This document shows, in pieces, positions 23,451 to 34,080 of a stretch of DNA of 64,000 bases. This DNA comes from Lasiosphaeris hirsuta (Eukaryota > Ascomycota > Sordariomycetes > Sordariales > Lasiosphaeriaceae), in assembly GCA_030549175.1 (NCBI GenBank), contig JAUKUA010000008.1, positions 1 through 64,000 on the forward strand. Reading direction: 5' to 3'. The translations under genes and the position numbers were made by a program. The notes below the pieces were generated by a model. It was not told the DNA's origin and searched no databases. It was given only the letters and a program-made list of their open reading frames with translations. The stretch's first letter is position 1, and the number at the start of each line of letters is the position of its first letter.

Positions 23451-24172
23451 ACTATTACTTCCTTACCTCTAGTCATTCGGGTGGCCAATCTTTATGGTAG
23501 TCTATGGTGCTAAAGGCTCTCTTGACAATACAGCTATGACATTTACCGCAACGGTTTGCTTGGCAGCCGGAAGCGGCTATTTGTCGGCTGGTGTTAGTTT
23601 TTCTTCGGACTGCTATTCCGCGAAGCGAAATGGTTTAGATAGTGTAAACATGTCTGTTAGTTCATCGCCGGGGGGAGGTTTACTTGAGTAAGCTCGTAGC
23701 TTTCTCTTTAGGTATCTTGTAAGATACCATGGGAGAGCCTAGGATTTTTTTGACGCCGCCGACTCGTTGGACGTACTCTCACATTGGTAGATAAATTAAA
23801 CAGAAATTTGTAGTATATTAGAATTTAAAGTCATTTAGCAAATATCGATGCCAGTCACGAGTTCGGTTCTATAATAATAGTCCATGTCCTACGACTGATG
23901 GATCCGAGTACACGTTACATAGACCAGACCTTGAAGACAACATACGGATAGATAGTTCTAGATGAGAATAGCTTTCATGCCATATCAACGGTACTCGAGT
24001 AGATAAATTTGCCATAGTTAAACAAATAGTGCCAAGATATAACGTAGATGGTGATAAGGCTCCAGAGCGGAGCTGTCAAGTGGCTAGTTTCTCTCTTGGC
24101 AACCGCGCGCAAGTCACTGCGCTCTACGTTCTGGCTCTCTAAGTTCTGATGTTCTGTGAGACGAAGCTGGGC
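23451..24172. other. No recognisable gene
   Basis: The frame of the preceding membrane-protein relic may continue to about 23690 (YGAKGSLDNTAMTFTATVCL). The rest is AT-rich and structureless. Confidence 0.4.
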
Positions 24173-24306
24173 CTACGAAATTTCCATTTTCGTACCTCAC
24201 CCACGTCGCATTGCTCACCCTGGCTCAGGCTTGCTTACCTTTGCTCACCCTAACTAATTACCATTTTCGGCAGGCTACGCCGTAGCATACTGAATTGCTT
24301 CAACGA
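24173..24306. repeat. Dispersed repeat family A, copy 2
   Basis: Matches 15897-16052 in order (TTCGTACCTC, TGCTCACCCTGGCTCA, TTTTCGGCA, GTAGCATACTGAATTGCTTCAA) and 40858-40918 over its left half (AATTTCCATTTTCGT). It sits just upstream of the lectin pseudogene and may have been part of its promoter. Confidence 0.6.
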
Positions 24307-24323
24307 TCAACCTCATTGCAACC

Positions 24324-25091
24324 ATGGCGTCGCTAAGCACCAACATCCCCTACGCGCTCACAAACGCGTACACAGGCTCCGGCAAGTTTCTCGCTATCCC
24401 CTCGGGCTCCAGCGCCCCCCAGATGATCACCGCCTCCAGCGTCCGGCTGCACCTCGTCGACACGGGCCGCTTTACCGGCCAGTACTGGCGGTTTGACCTA
24501 TGGCCGGCAGACACCAGCGGCGGGTACAGGCTCAGCTTCACTCAGACACACTGGACCCGCATCTCGCGAGTGGTGACTACTCGGGGTAGCACCTGACGCT
24601 AAGCGCTGTGGGGCGCGGTGCCAGCGGAGCTGGGAGTAGTGGGAGCGGGACCATCATTCCAGCGGGCGGGACGAGCAGTGCCGGGCTGGCGGCGACCGGC
24701 GTGGCGGTGACGACGATAGCCACGGTGGACCCGTCGACGGGTCTGGGGACCAGGGTGGCTCTGGCCTCTCGGGAGGCGCGATCGCGGGGATAGCGATTGG
24801 CGGCGTGGCAGCCTCGGCGTTGCTCGCGGTTTTATCGCGTTCGTCGTGCTGGGCGCTGCCAGGAGGAAGTAAGGTCAGGCGGAAAGCGGAGGGACGTAGC
24901 CGACAGTGGACCACAAAGCAGCCATCGCCATCGGCGAGCCGGTATCTCCGCCTCACATCTACCATCATGGTGCGCACGGAGGCATGTAATTGCAGTGGCA
25001 GATGGGCTTTGCGGATCAGGCGCCACTATCAGAACTTCCGTCGACTGCGCTCCATAGAGGCGAGCTTCCGGATCGGTCGAACTAAGGTGAA
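24324..25091 (+). pseudogene. Broken ricin-B-like lectin protein with a transmembrane segment
   Basis: ATG 24324 follows a GCAACC leader. The first 75 residues carry a beta-trefoil lectin pattern (YALTNAYTGSGKFLAI ... LVDTGRFTGQYWRFDLWP ... GGYRLSF), in which TGQYWRF is the QxW-type motif of ricin-B folds. A frameshift near 24540 and a stop at 24594-24596 follow. The other frames then give a Gly/Ser-rich linker (RGASGAGSSGSGTIIPAGGT), a hydrophobic membrane stretch beginning GGAIAGIAIGGVAASALLAV, basic RRK residues, and a cytoplasmic-like tail (HKAAIAIGEPVSPPHIYHHG). The layout is lectin outside, linker, one helix, short tail, as in fungal surface receptors of unknown ligand. The lectin fold is a binding module, not by itself a toxin. 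Confidence 0.6.
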
Positions 25092-25489
25092 GTGAAGTCG
25101 AGGTCACTAGTAATTGACACGGTAAGGAACAATCTAATGCAGATGAGGATAACTTTTTGCGCAGTGCTGGGAACGAGGTGACGATATGGCGCCTTTGGAA
25201 GCCCAACCTGCTTGGGGGAGCTGAGGGAGACTACGGAGCGAGAAGGCTCAATTGGGTCAGTGTTTGGTATCATACTAGAAGGATTTTTTTCAGGCACAAG
25301 ATGGCCATGGATGCCATGACTCCGGGATATTATGTCGCGGCAGAGTATACCTACACCAGGAGTCTGAATTAGTGAAGCGAGGGTAGGCTTCCCATTGCAT
25401 CTATTCGCAGACTCTAATGAAAGTTTGGTTCTGCAGATTACTCTACGGCAAATCCAATATGCCAGAAGAGGACGGAGCGAAAAGGCGAC
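25092..25489. other. No recognisable gene
   Basis: A 71-codon plus ORF (25157-25372) lies here, but I see no family signature. The boundary to strongly AT-rich DNA is near 25500. Confidence 0.35.
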
Positions 25490-26141
25490 AGAAGGCTAAT
25501 GAATAGGGGGCTGCCAAAAAAAATCTAAGAAAGGGTGAGGGTTAACAAAAATATCCTAGATCAAGGGGGGGAGCGGGGATATGCTAAACAACAAAGACCC
25601 TATAACCCCTTAACTTCACATAGTAATAAGGTAGGGCTACCTATTAACGTACGAATACTTTACACAGTATAGAAAACCACAACGTACTAAGTAGTTATTT
25701 GGACTAGTTATAATATATCATTCTCATATACCGGAGCTCCTAGTTACATAAAGTAACTATAGTCCCATATGAACAGTATTAACTTTCTAGAGTTGTGAAA
25801 GTAAGCCTATAAAAATCTTTTACAACTTGTGTACTAGGTACATAAGTAGCTAGTGTTGAATAATAGATTGTTAAGTAGAACGCCTAGTTTGGTTATGGTA
25901 TAAGGAACGATTGGTTATAGGAAGGTAAGTCTTTCAGATAAGAAATCATACTCTATTAAATAGATTACTATAACCAGAGTTGGTAGTACTTTGGGATATA
26001 ACAGAATGTAATTACTTACGTAAGGATCAGAAATTCTCACGCTCTATACTATCTAACACGTTAGCTACTTATACCTAATAACTGGGGAAGTATCTATGTA
26101 TCTCTTTCTTAATGAGTGTTGTCTGGTATTGTCTGATCTGT

Positions 26142-26285
26142 GTAATCTGTGATAGAGCGGATAGATTACTCTTGGTGACCTATATAATCTGTAACAAAGC
26201 AAATAGATTACTCTTAATACTTTGTATAATTTATGACAGGGTAGATAGATTACCAGTGTTATGTAACAAGCTATGTAATCTATTA
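26142..26285. repeat. Three to four diverged tandem repeats, period about 42-44 bp
   Basis: Successive units carry TGTAATCTGT...GATAGATTACTCTT, TATAATCTGT...AATAGATTACTCTT and TATAATTTAT...GATAGATTACCAG, then TGTAATCTAT. The differences are mostly transitions. Confidence 0.65.
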
Positions 26286-26673
26286 ACCTAAGTTGTTATA
26301 CATGGTCTCCTCTCCTAAGATCTTAGTTCTAAAGATCTATTAGCCCTTATCTTCTTTTCATAGTAGAACATATCTCGTGTTCCTACGAGTGTGCAGTAGC
26401 CACGTATATTTGGTATGAGTGTAAGATCTGTAGGCCTTGTGGGCCGTGGAATTTCTCAGTAGTTACTCTGTGGTACTGATAGTTAGAATCTATCAATCTA
26501 TTACTCATGTTGACTTAGACTACTAGATCTGTAAGCCCTGTGGGTGCTACGGTCCAGCATGGACCACTTTGGTTCGTATCATTTGGGGTGACCCTTCACT
26601 GAACACCGACATAACATTTTCTATAGCAGTGTAAATGATTTGTAAAGGATGGCCCGTTGGTAATCAGTCTGGT

Positions 26674-26704
26674 GGGTGCACTGCCGTTATATAGCAGTGC
26701 ACCC
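26674..26704. repeat. Perfect 11-bp inverted repeat with 9-base loop
   Basis: GGGTGCACTGC and GCAGTGCACCC flank CGTTATATA. A perfect GC-rich stem in a RIP-degraded AT-rich tract is notable. It may be a short transposon terminus or a remnant hairpin. Confidence 0.65.
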
Positions 26705-27540
26705 CCTGTGCTCAATTGAGCGCAGTGACTGCGTACAATGGACTAACCTATCTAAGCTATTTACATTTTTCCACGTAACAGTGAGCTTGGCAGTGGCAGT
26801 GGCTGGTGAGTGGTACGGGAAGTTCCTGTTCTGTACCAGAGCCTCAGTGCTCTGTTGTTTCTACTGTCGGCCTTCGGCCTCCAGTACCCCAATATGTTGT
26901 TATAGAGTTAAGGTTATGTGTATGCTTACTTATGAGCCCACTTATACCCAATAGAACTTCAGTGAAGATGAGGGGTAATAACCTTATGAACCTTTCTGTT
27001 TCTCCTAACTTATATTACAAAGTATCGTGTTTATTATTATTGTATCATCCCATCTTTCTATACCATCTTCTCTTTAGATTACAATCTATACGGTCGAGTT
27101 GTAATTATTTATAGCTTTATAGTCTGAGTCTTTACCTAATTACTTACCTTGTAATTGCCACAACTTAACCTAGCTGTAACTAGCCTATGTTACAATAACT
27201 CTCTGAATTTATCTTGTCTTAGTCTTTTCTTTACCTACTTAAGCTCTTTCCTCATGGGAATTCCTATAACTACTTAGGTCGTAATAATTATCCACTCCTT
27301 AGAGGAACGTTCCACTCCTAGCCTTACTACTTATATTATATCTCCTTTTCTAAAGTTAAGGTCTACTATTAAACTTATACTTGAGATTGCCATATATTAT
27401 TAAATCTGTATAACTTTATAAAAATTAAATACTCCAATATCCGTATTAAGTAGATTATTAACAAAATCAAGATTGATATGATAAAGATATAATATATCGC
27501 TAATATAGATTTCCGTATCCCAGCTGACGCTTAATAATGG

Positions 27541-29919
27541 CGGGACCCGCGGGACGATGTCTGGGCTACATCTGGGAAGTTCTTGAAGTGCAATCTCTAG
27601 CGGATGCAACACCCTACAACGCTGTGCCTACAACCTCATTTCCGAGTAATTCAACGGTACCTCCTTTGTCTGTCCGTGGGCATCTTCTCCGGGCATGGCT
27701 CTACCGTATTTGCCTCTCTATGGCTTATGGACCTCTTGGAAACCTTCCAGTCAGCCTTGGCCTAGAAAAGAACGCCCATCTGAAATATGGATAAAGTCCA
27801 ATTTTGGGCTTATGCAGCTGCAGGGTGGTTTTTTTTCTTTTTTCGGGTCACACTTTCACGGGTACCATCCTCGGAGCTCTCTGAGCAGACGAGAACGTAC
27901 CCCCAGCGTGAGCGAAAGCCGGTAGAGCGGCAAGGCTATACCAATTCTATAATAGAGATTAATAGTTCCTCACCTATCTTATACCCTTCCTCTGAGTTTG
28001 AAGTGAATATGAACGATCTTGACGAGGACGAGTATACATAGCGACAAGGGGAGTCCGAAGAAGTAACGGTTCATCTCGTTACTTTTTTCCTGCAATAAAC
28101 ACTGAACTTATGCCTCTTGCAGCCCTCTGCCACTTTAGCAGGGGGAGTGGAGGTACAGCCATGGGTGGAGCGTAGGGCTTCAAAAGCTTGTATTGCCGGA
28201 GACATTATTGTCACGGCTGAGAATAATGGGGGGGGATTATCACATGTTTGTCACATACGTCGACAAGGGTTTGGGTGGGAGATACACCACCCATACATAG
28301 CTTTAGTCGACACGGTGGTGGCCGTCACCGATGCATAGTAACAAACTGGGGACAGGGATTGGGGAAACTGAACGCACACCGATCTCCTTCGCAATAGCTG
28401 AGCTCACCAGAGCCTTGATCGAATACCAAAATCTATGCCAGCATCACTATGCAGCGTACCAAGCTACTACCAAGTTCCCCCATATCGTCGAGTGAAAGCT
28501 GCCCAGCCGAGGAAGAGGTGGCAAAAACAGGCTTGGGTGGTCTCGACGAAGCCGTGGTCACCTGTGTGGCCGGCAGCGCATGGCCATCAGATGACATGGA
28601 GTGACTCTTTGACCAAAACTTGGCTGGCCAAAGGGAAGCTTAGTGACCCTCGGCGGCGCAGGAAGCGTCCGTCCCCCAACCTGTCGTCTTCGCGTCCCTA
28701 GAGGCGAACGCCCGCGCTGTGCACGATGCCACATGGATGCCTTCACGAACTAAGAGACGATGTTGGTAGTTAGTCTATGTAGTTGAGAAGAGGGTTAGTC
28801 CCAACCATGATGACAAATCTCGAGTATCACCCGCGTCTTTGGCAGGTTTGACGGCGAGTATCTGCCTTGGCAGCGTGGGGCGGAAGGCGGTTGTTTTCGC
28901 AAGAATGGTGCAGAGGGTGGAGGGCGATTGAACAGTGTCGAGCGGTTACCTGAATGACAAGATTGAGCCCTTACGTCGGCCCAAGAGCTTTTACTGCTCG
29001 TTTGCCCCACTGTTTGAGGAGCGCGAGAGGAGGATCATGGGTAGAATAAGTCCGGATCCCTCCTACACGCCTCAGGAATGGTCGCCACCCACCGGACGAT
29101 GCCTGTCCCGGCCGCTCTCTATACCTCCGACGGCGTCGCTACCGACCCCTCTGGGCCAGTAGGTGGTAGCGGGGGTTACTTCCGACTGAGGGGTTCGCCC
29201 TCGGTCGCTCCCTGCCGTGAGGGCCGCGCTGTCTCCCCTACTCCTCCATAACTCTCTCGTACTCGGCCATTTCCAATTTGTTTCACCGTTCCTGGTGTGT
29301 TTCTTCGAGAAGGGAGGGGGAACCTTTGTCGGGCCCTCTGAAGTGTCTCCGCACCCCACATACTCTTAAACAACACGTCGGGGCGCGAGGGTCTGACCTT
29401 GCTGAGAAAACGCCAGCCTAAGTGGCAACCGACATGGACGTTACATTCGGGAATCCCCTTGGTGGGTCCGCTCGCTCATCGCAATCAGGGTCATGATAGA
29501 TGCCAATAATATCCAAGGAGAAGGAAAAGGGCTGGCGACAAATACGTGCATTTCCGCGAAGGGCCTTGGCATCAAGCCACTTGTCCGTGCCCAAGGTGTC
29601 AATAACACGTCTAAAGGAGCCAGCAACACGCCCAATCGGGGCCAACGACATGCCCAACGAAGCTAATAGCACGCCTAATGGAGTCAACAAATCACGCCTT
29701 GGGCATCAAGCTAGGCGGTTGTGGCGGGTCGTCCCCTCAGCCCACGAACGGAGCGAGGATCGCGAAGCACGGTGTTTGGTCCGGAAAGAGGGACACGAGC
29801 CCAAAGATATAAGAGGTGTCCAGAGGTCCTTCGTACCTTGAAGCCAAAGATAGTGATCAAATTGATCTTGAGTGTTGCAAACCTCTAGGACTCTCTCTCC
29901 CTGTCCCTCTACTCTGCCG
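27541..29919. other. No recognisable gene
   Basis: GC content returns to normal at 27537. Several 60-113-codon ORFs exist (27537-27794, 28117-28338, 28435-28701, 29500-29841) but none shows a known motif and both strands are open. A 21-bp repeat block lies at 29599-29703. The end (29860-29919) is a CT-rich leader of the HET gene. Confidence 0.4.
29599..29703. repeat. Five diverged 21-bp repeats, heptad-like when translated
   Basis: On the plus strand, in the frame of an ORF at 29500-29841, the units read SITRLKE, PATRPIG, ANDMPNE, ANSTPNG and VNKSRLG. At DNA level the shared word is close to AACACGCCCAA. On the minus strand they give repeated LLTPLGV/LLASLGM-like heptads. Whether either strand is translated is unknown. 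Confidence 0.5.
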
Positions 29920-32095
29920 ATGAACACTGCTCCAAACCCCAACCGTATGATGAGTGATCTCGCATCGCAACCCGAGCCCCCGCAACGGGGCCTCTCTAGT
30001 AGCTCTGACGGAGGCAGCAGGTTAGTTCTTTCAAGTTTAGAGTAGCGGTAAAGCCTATTTATGCTGACATCAAAACCTTATTTTGCCCAGAGCCACGCTA
30101 CCTCGCCCGGATCCCCCAGAGGACTGTAAGGGCTGCCGGAATCTGCACCCGAGTCAGTTTGACAGCGGAGAGGTGCGGACGAGCCTCAGAAACGTCGTCC
30201 ATGAAACTCAGCATAACATATAGTTTTGGCAAATCGTTGAGAGCGCAAAGCACGGTTGCGCCGCTTGTTCCGTCATACACAAGGCCATTCAAGGAGTATC
30301 CACGGTTGCGCCGCTTGTTCCGTCATACACAAGGCCATTCAAGGAGTATCAGGTGGCGTCTCGAACAAGACCGAGATTAAACTCCTCTGCCGGGGTCAAG
30401 ACAATAAAGGTTTGGATATTGAATTTGCGGGCCCCGACGACCGGAAGACACGACTCGAAGTCTACACAACAGCTGGTAAGCTCAGACTCAGACTCCAACA
30501 CCAACTAGGGAGCGCTCTTCAAATACTAACAAGTAAACTCGATAGAATCCCGACCTCGCTGGCCTATGATTACGTCTGGGCGGTACAGGAACGTTTCACC
30601 CGATTCTTCCTCGCCCGCCTGCATGGATTTGGCGCGATTGTGGCTTGACGACTGCGCCAGAAACCACAAATCCTGCCGAATAGGCTCCTCGCCCTTGCCA
30701 AAGAGAGTGCTTCATGTTGGGTCCGATGAAGCCGAGCCCAGGCTGCATATTTCCTGTGGGGAGCAGGGGAAATACATCGCATTGAGTCACTGTTGGGGGG
30801 ACAGGTCCCTATTGATGACGACCGAAAATGCAACGCTGGAGCAGAGAGAACAAGCGATTCCCTTTGTCCATCTGCCCAAGACGTTCCAAGACGCCATCAC
30901 TGTTGCCCGTGCTCTCGGCATCGAATACCTCTGGATCGATTCCCTCTGTATCGTCCAAGACGATGAGGCCGACTGGGACGAGGAGTCCATGAAGATGGCC
31001 GACATCTATTCTCACGCCACTCTCACTATATCCGCTGACGACGCAAGCAATGCGACCGAGGGGTTCTTGGGCCTCCGAAATGATCCTCGAGCGAAGATGT
31101 CCATCCCGATAGCATACTCAGCGGAGCTAGGACACGAGGACGGTACTATTTACGCCCGGCGAGGAGCAGAGACAAGAAAACGAGAGAAATACGACAATGG
31201 GTTTTATGCGCTAGCAGACACCCACGTTGGGGCGATGACGGTACACCACCTCGATACGCGAGGCTGGACATTCCAAGAACGGTTGCTTGCCCCGAGGACG
31301 CTTCATTACACTGCGGCAGAGATGGTATTTGAGTGTAAAGAGGACGTCAACTGCGAATGCACCATTTCATGGGAAAACGACATCTGGTTGGACCCCAGCC
31401 TCTACAGCTCTCTTGTTCCTCCTACAGTCTCGTTATTCAAGCAGCTCGACTTGGAACCCCCCAACAGCCCCATACATGACTACAGCAGGTATTCTCCTGT
31501 ACGGTCATCTCCTATATGGTCAACGATCGTTCAGAACTTTACATCTAGAAATCTCACTTTACCCAAAGACCGACTTCCTGCCGTCGCCGGAGTCGCAATG
31601 TCATTCCAGCCTTATACTGACGAAGACTACTTGTATGGCCTATAGTTCCAAAAGCTGAGCGACAATCTTTGCTGGAACGTTCCTCATTAGACAAAATCTC
31701 GACGCCAGCTATGGGAATACGCGCCAACGTGGTCCTGGGCCTCGGTGACTTCCCGAGTATCCTACCCAATATCGGAATGGGTTGGGGGCACAAGTTCCAT
31801 GCATGAAATCATTCGTGTGGACACGAAGCTTAGATCTAGTCGCTACGGACCTGGAGAAGGTTCTATTGATCTCCGTGGCTGGATTGGGCCTGCTGTTGTT
31901 CAGCCCTCATTGTCTATCGCATTCGTGGCGTGTCGGGGTGGGAGAACGGTCAAGACATATATTTTTCCACCTACCGAAGTGCTAAAAGGTGGTGAGTTTG
32001 AGGTTACGTTCTTCCCCAATGTTACGGACTCAGCCGAAGTAGCTGACGGGGAAACCGTGACATTGCTTTTACTATCCTTATTAGGTAATTCATGA
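29920..32095 (+). pseudogene. Broken HET-domain gene with intact HET core
   Basis: Exon 1 is 29920-30020, an intron ends at 30090, and exon 2 begins 30091. A second intron probably ends before the frame that is open from 30566. Exon 2 has cysteine pairs (CKGCRNLHPSQF, HGCAACSVIHKA). Exon 3 gives ARLWLDDCARNHKSC, YIALSHCWGDRSLLMTTENA, IEYLWIDSLCIVQDDEADW, MADIYSHATLTISADDA and RGWTFQERLLAPRTLHYTAA, which is a full HET domain. After TAG at 31643-31645 the frame continues through a second TAG (31688-31690) to LWEYAPTWSWASV and the usual C-terminal region, ending TGA 32093-32095. Lesions are TAG at 30221-30223, a 50-bp duplication at 30251-30350 that shifts the frame, and the two late stops. Expected role when intact: trigger of incompatibility cell death. 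Confidence 0.85.
30251..30350 (+). repeat. Exact 50-bp tandem duplication inside the HET gene
   Basis: The 50-bp unit beginning CACGGTTGCGCCGCTTGTTC and ending AAGGAGTATC is present twice in a row without a mismatch (30251-30300 and 30301-30350). Fifty is not a multiple of three, so the second copy throws exon 2 out of frame. Confidence 0.97.
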
Positions 32096-33880
32096 TTGTA
32101 TTTAAAGTACCATGATGAGGGAAGAAAGTGGGCGAAGCCAACGTGGTGGGCTGGGAGGCATGCTCCGCGTTGCGGCGCCACCTTGCTTTAGCTAATCTAT
32201 CTTTATACGTGACTTCACGTTTGGGCGAAGCCAGTCGCCAGTGTCATCACGATTGCCGCCATTCCTCCCAGTGCCGGGCTGAGAGACGGCGTAGAATATC
32301 ACAACGAGGGTGGTCGGCTTTGACCAAGCGGAGGGAGCGAGGCGGACGATGTGTAACGTCGGCACAGTGTCGGTGAGCTGAGACAAACTTGAGGCTTCAT
32401 TGGGCAAAGTGCCCGCCTTTTGCGATCTATGATGGATGTTGGAAGGGGGGGCCCGCATTTACCAGTCGGGAAATAACTGACGAATGTGGATCGCAGACGG
32501 GGAGACAGGAGACGCAAACCGCAGGGGATTTGCCCGAAAGAGCTCTGAGAAACGAAGCCGGGATATTGACTCTTCATCAATCCTCTAAGGGCTATTCATA
32601 TACAGATCGCCCAGGAGGTATCCGTGAAGTGGGCAGTCCGCATCCCGCTCCCGCAGTGCAGTGCACCTACGAGCTTGTCGGCCAAGACAACATTGCTGGC
32701 GCTTGAAAGCTGGCCTGCGAAAAGGCGCTCTCAATCTCCCTTGGCACCGACGTCCGCTTGGCCAAATACGATCCAACTACAGTATTAGTAGCTATGAGGC
32801 TCGTACGTGTGGTTGTACCTAACCCAGTTTCCGGGCTTTGAATTGCAGCTCCTGCGCCCAGTCCGCGCGCAGCGATCTGGATCTAATTGATCCCCTGTTC
32901 AGCGAGACGCTTGGGCTTCGGCCTAGAAAGGCTGGTTGTCCCGAGTATGTCATGTCATTCTTCGGCACCGGCCATCGGGAGTGGCAAAACGAGGCATGCG
33001 AGACCGGAGGTACCTACCTGGTGTTCTGGCACCCTTGGGCGGGCGGGACTTGAAGGCGTTTAATCATGGTAGAAACTAGGACCGAAGGCTATTAGTATCC
33101 GTGATAAGGTGCCTTATTGAGAAGGCATACCTTGAGAAATTTGATAATCAAGGGGTTTAGGTGACGGGCGTAAAATTGATTGCCGCGTAAGTCTCTCTGT
33201 TTTGACGCCAGTGTGGTTACACGATGGCAATCTTCTCCCAGCACCAGCCATGTCACAAGGCTCTGGTCGACTGAAGCTCAGCGGTATCTTCCGTCTTCGT
33301 GATGGTCACGAATGTCGGTAATCGGGTGAGTGGTTGGCAAAAGGGCTACTAGGTCAGCCAATCCGCCTGCCAAGCCATCGGCAATTTGGTAAAACTGGAC
33401 TGCGGTTTGTGAGCGGCTTTGACCCCTCTTGTGCGACCAACTTGAAGTCGTCTGCAGTCTTGCTGGGCTGTGTTGCTGGCGGCTGAAGCCTTGGCGGCAC
33501 TCTTGAGCCCCGTGGCTGCTGACGTGCAAGCAAAAGCGTCTCTCTGATTCGCCAAACTCAGTTCCGGCCCGATGTTCACCGTGTTCATGATGAGGCCTAT
33601 CATTCGTGCGACGACAACGCGCATGCATGCAGATATTCCATCGATCAATTTTACGAAGCAGGAATGATTGGCTGACGGCAAAAGGCCGATGGCTGTGGCC
33701 AGCTGAAAAAAGAGCACTCGATATGCTGACCGAAGCCTTCTCTCTGTCTCATCGGTCCGCGTATATGAAGTCGGAAGATGATACGTAGGGGACTGAAAGA
33801 GCCACATGACCGGAACACGGTCGGGGAACCCGGCGAGAGGCTCTAGATAATACGCCCAATAGACGTAATCTCACTCTCTT
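32096..33880. other. No recognised gene; several unassigned ORFs
   Basis: A plus frame at 32389-32706 may continue past its TGA (ACEKALSISLGTDVRLAK). A second at 32838-33053 ends EYVMSFFGTGHREWQNEACE. On the minus strand 33349-33807 encodes 152 residues with ARMIGLIMNTVNIGPELSLA. I recognise none of these. The part 33230-33790 is GC-normal with both strands partly open. Confidence 0.35.
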
Positions 33881-33888
33881 TATAAAAG
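33855..33888 (+). promoter_or_regulatory. Candidate core promoter of the copper-oxidase gene (CCAAT plus TATAAAAG)
   Basis: CCCAAT lies at 33855-33860 and TATAAAAG at 33881-33888, about 195 bp before the chosen start codon. Transcription from about 30 bp beyond the TATA box would leave a leader of roughly 170 bases. The motif match is by eye only. Confidence 0.45.
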
Positions 33889-34080
33889 GTCCTACACTTT
33901 TTCTGGTGAGGCATTTTTACTGATTCACTGCACCACATTGAGCTAGCACTTGCCCCGAGAAACTCTGTTTGACGCTTCGTTTCTGTGAATCCTTGTATGC
34001 CAACTACTCTCCACTGCCACCTCCTTCAAGTGACCGAAAAGCTCAGTCCACCCACACCTATACCCGCGGACAACAAGAAC

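Larger units (their letters stand above)
25490..27540. other. AT-rich RIP-like tract
   Basis: TpA-rich DNA with dense stops in all frames. No coding remains could be read. It contains the 42-44 bp repeats at 26142-26285, the hairpin at 26674-26704 and two related words about one hundred bases apart (ctgtaggccttgtgggc near 26428 and ctgtaagccctgtgggt near 26527). Confidence 0.55.

Noticed and set aside
24324..24600. A ricin-type toxin gene
   Set aside because: Only the sugar-binding beta-trefoil pattern is present, with a linker and membrane helix and no enzymatic chain. It is a broken lectin-like surface protein.
33985..34080. An upstream start for the oxidase
   Set aside because: The frame opens at a GTG and has an ATG at 33997 in a weak context; the added residues are neither a signal peptide nor part of the fold. 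ATG 34081 has a better context.
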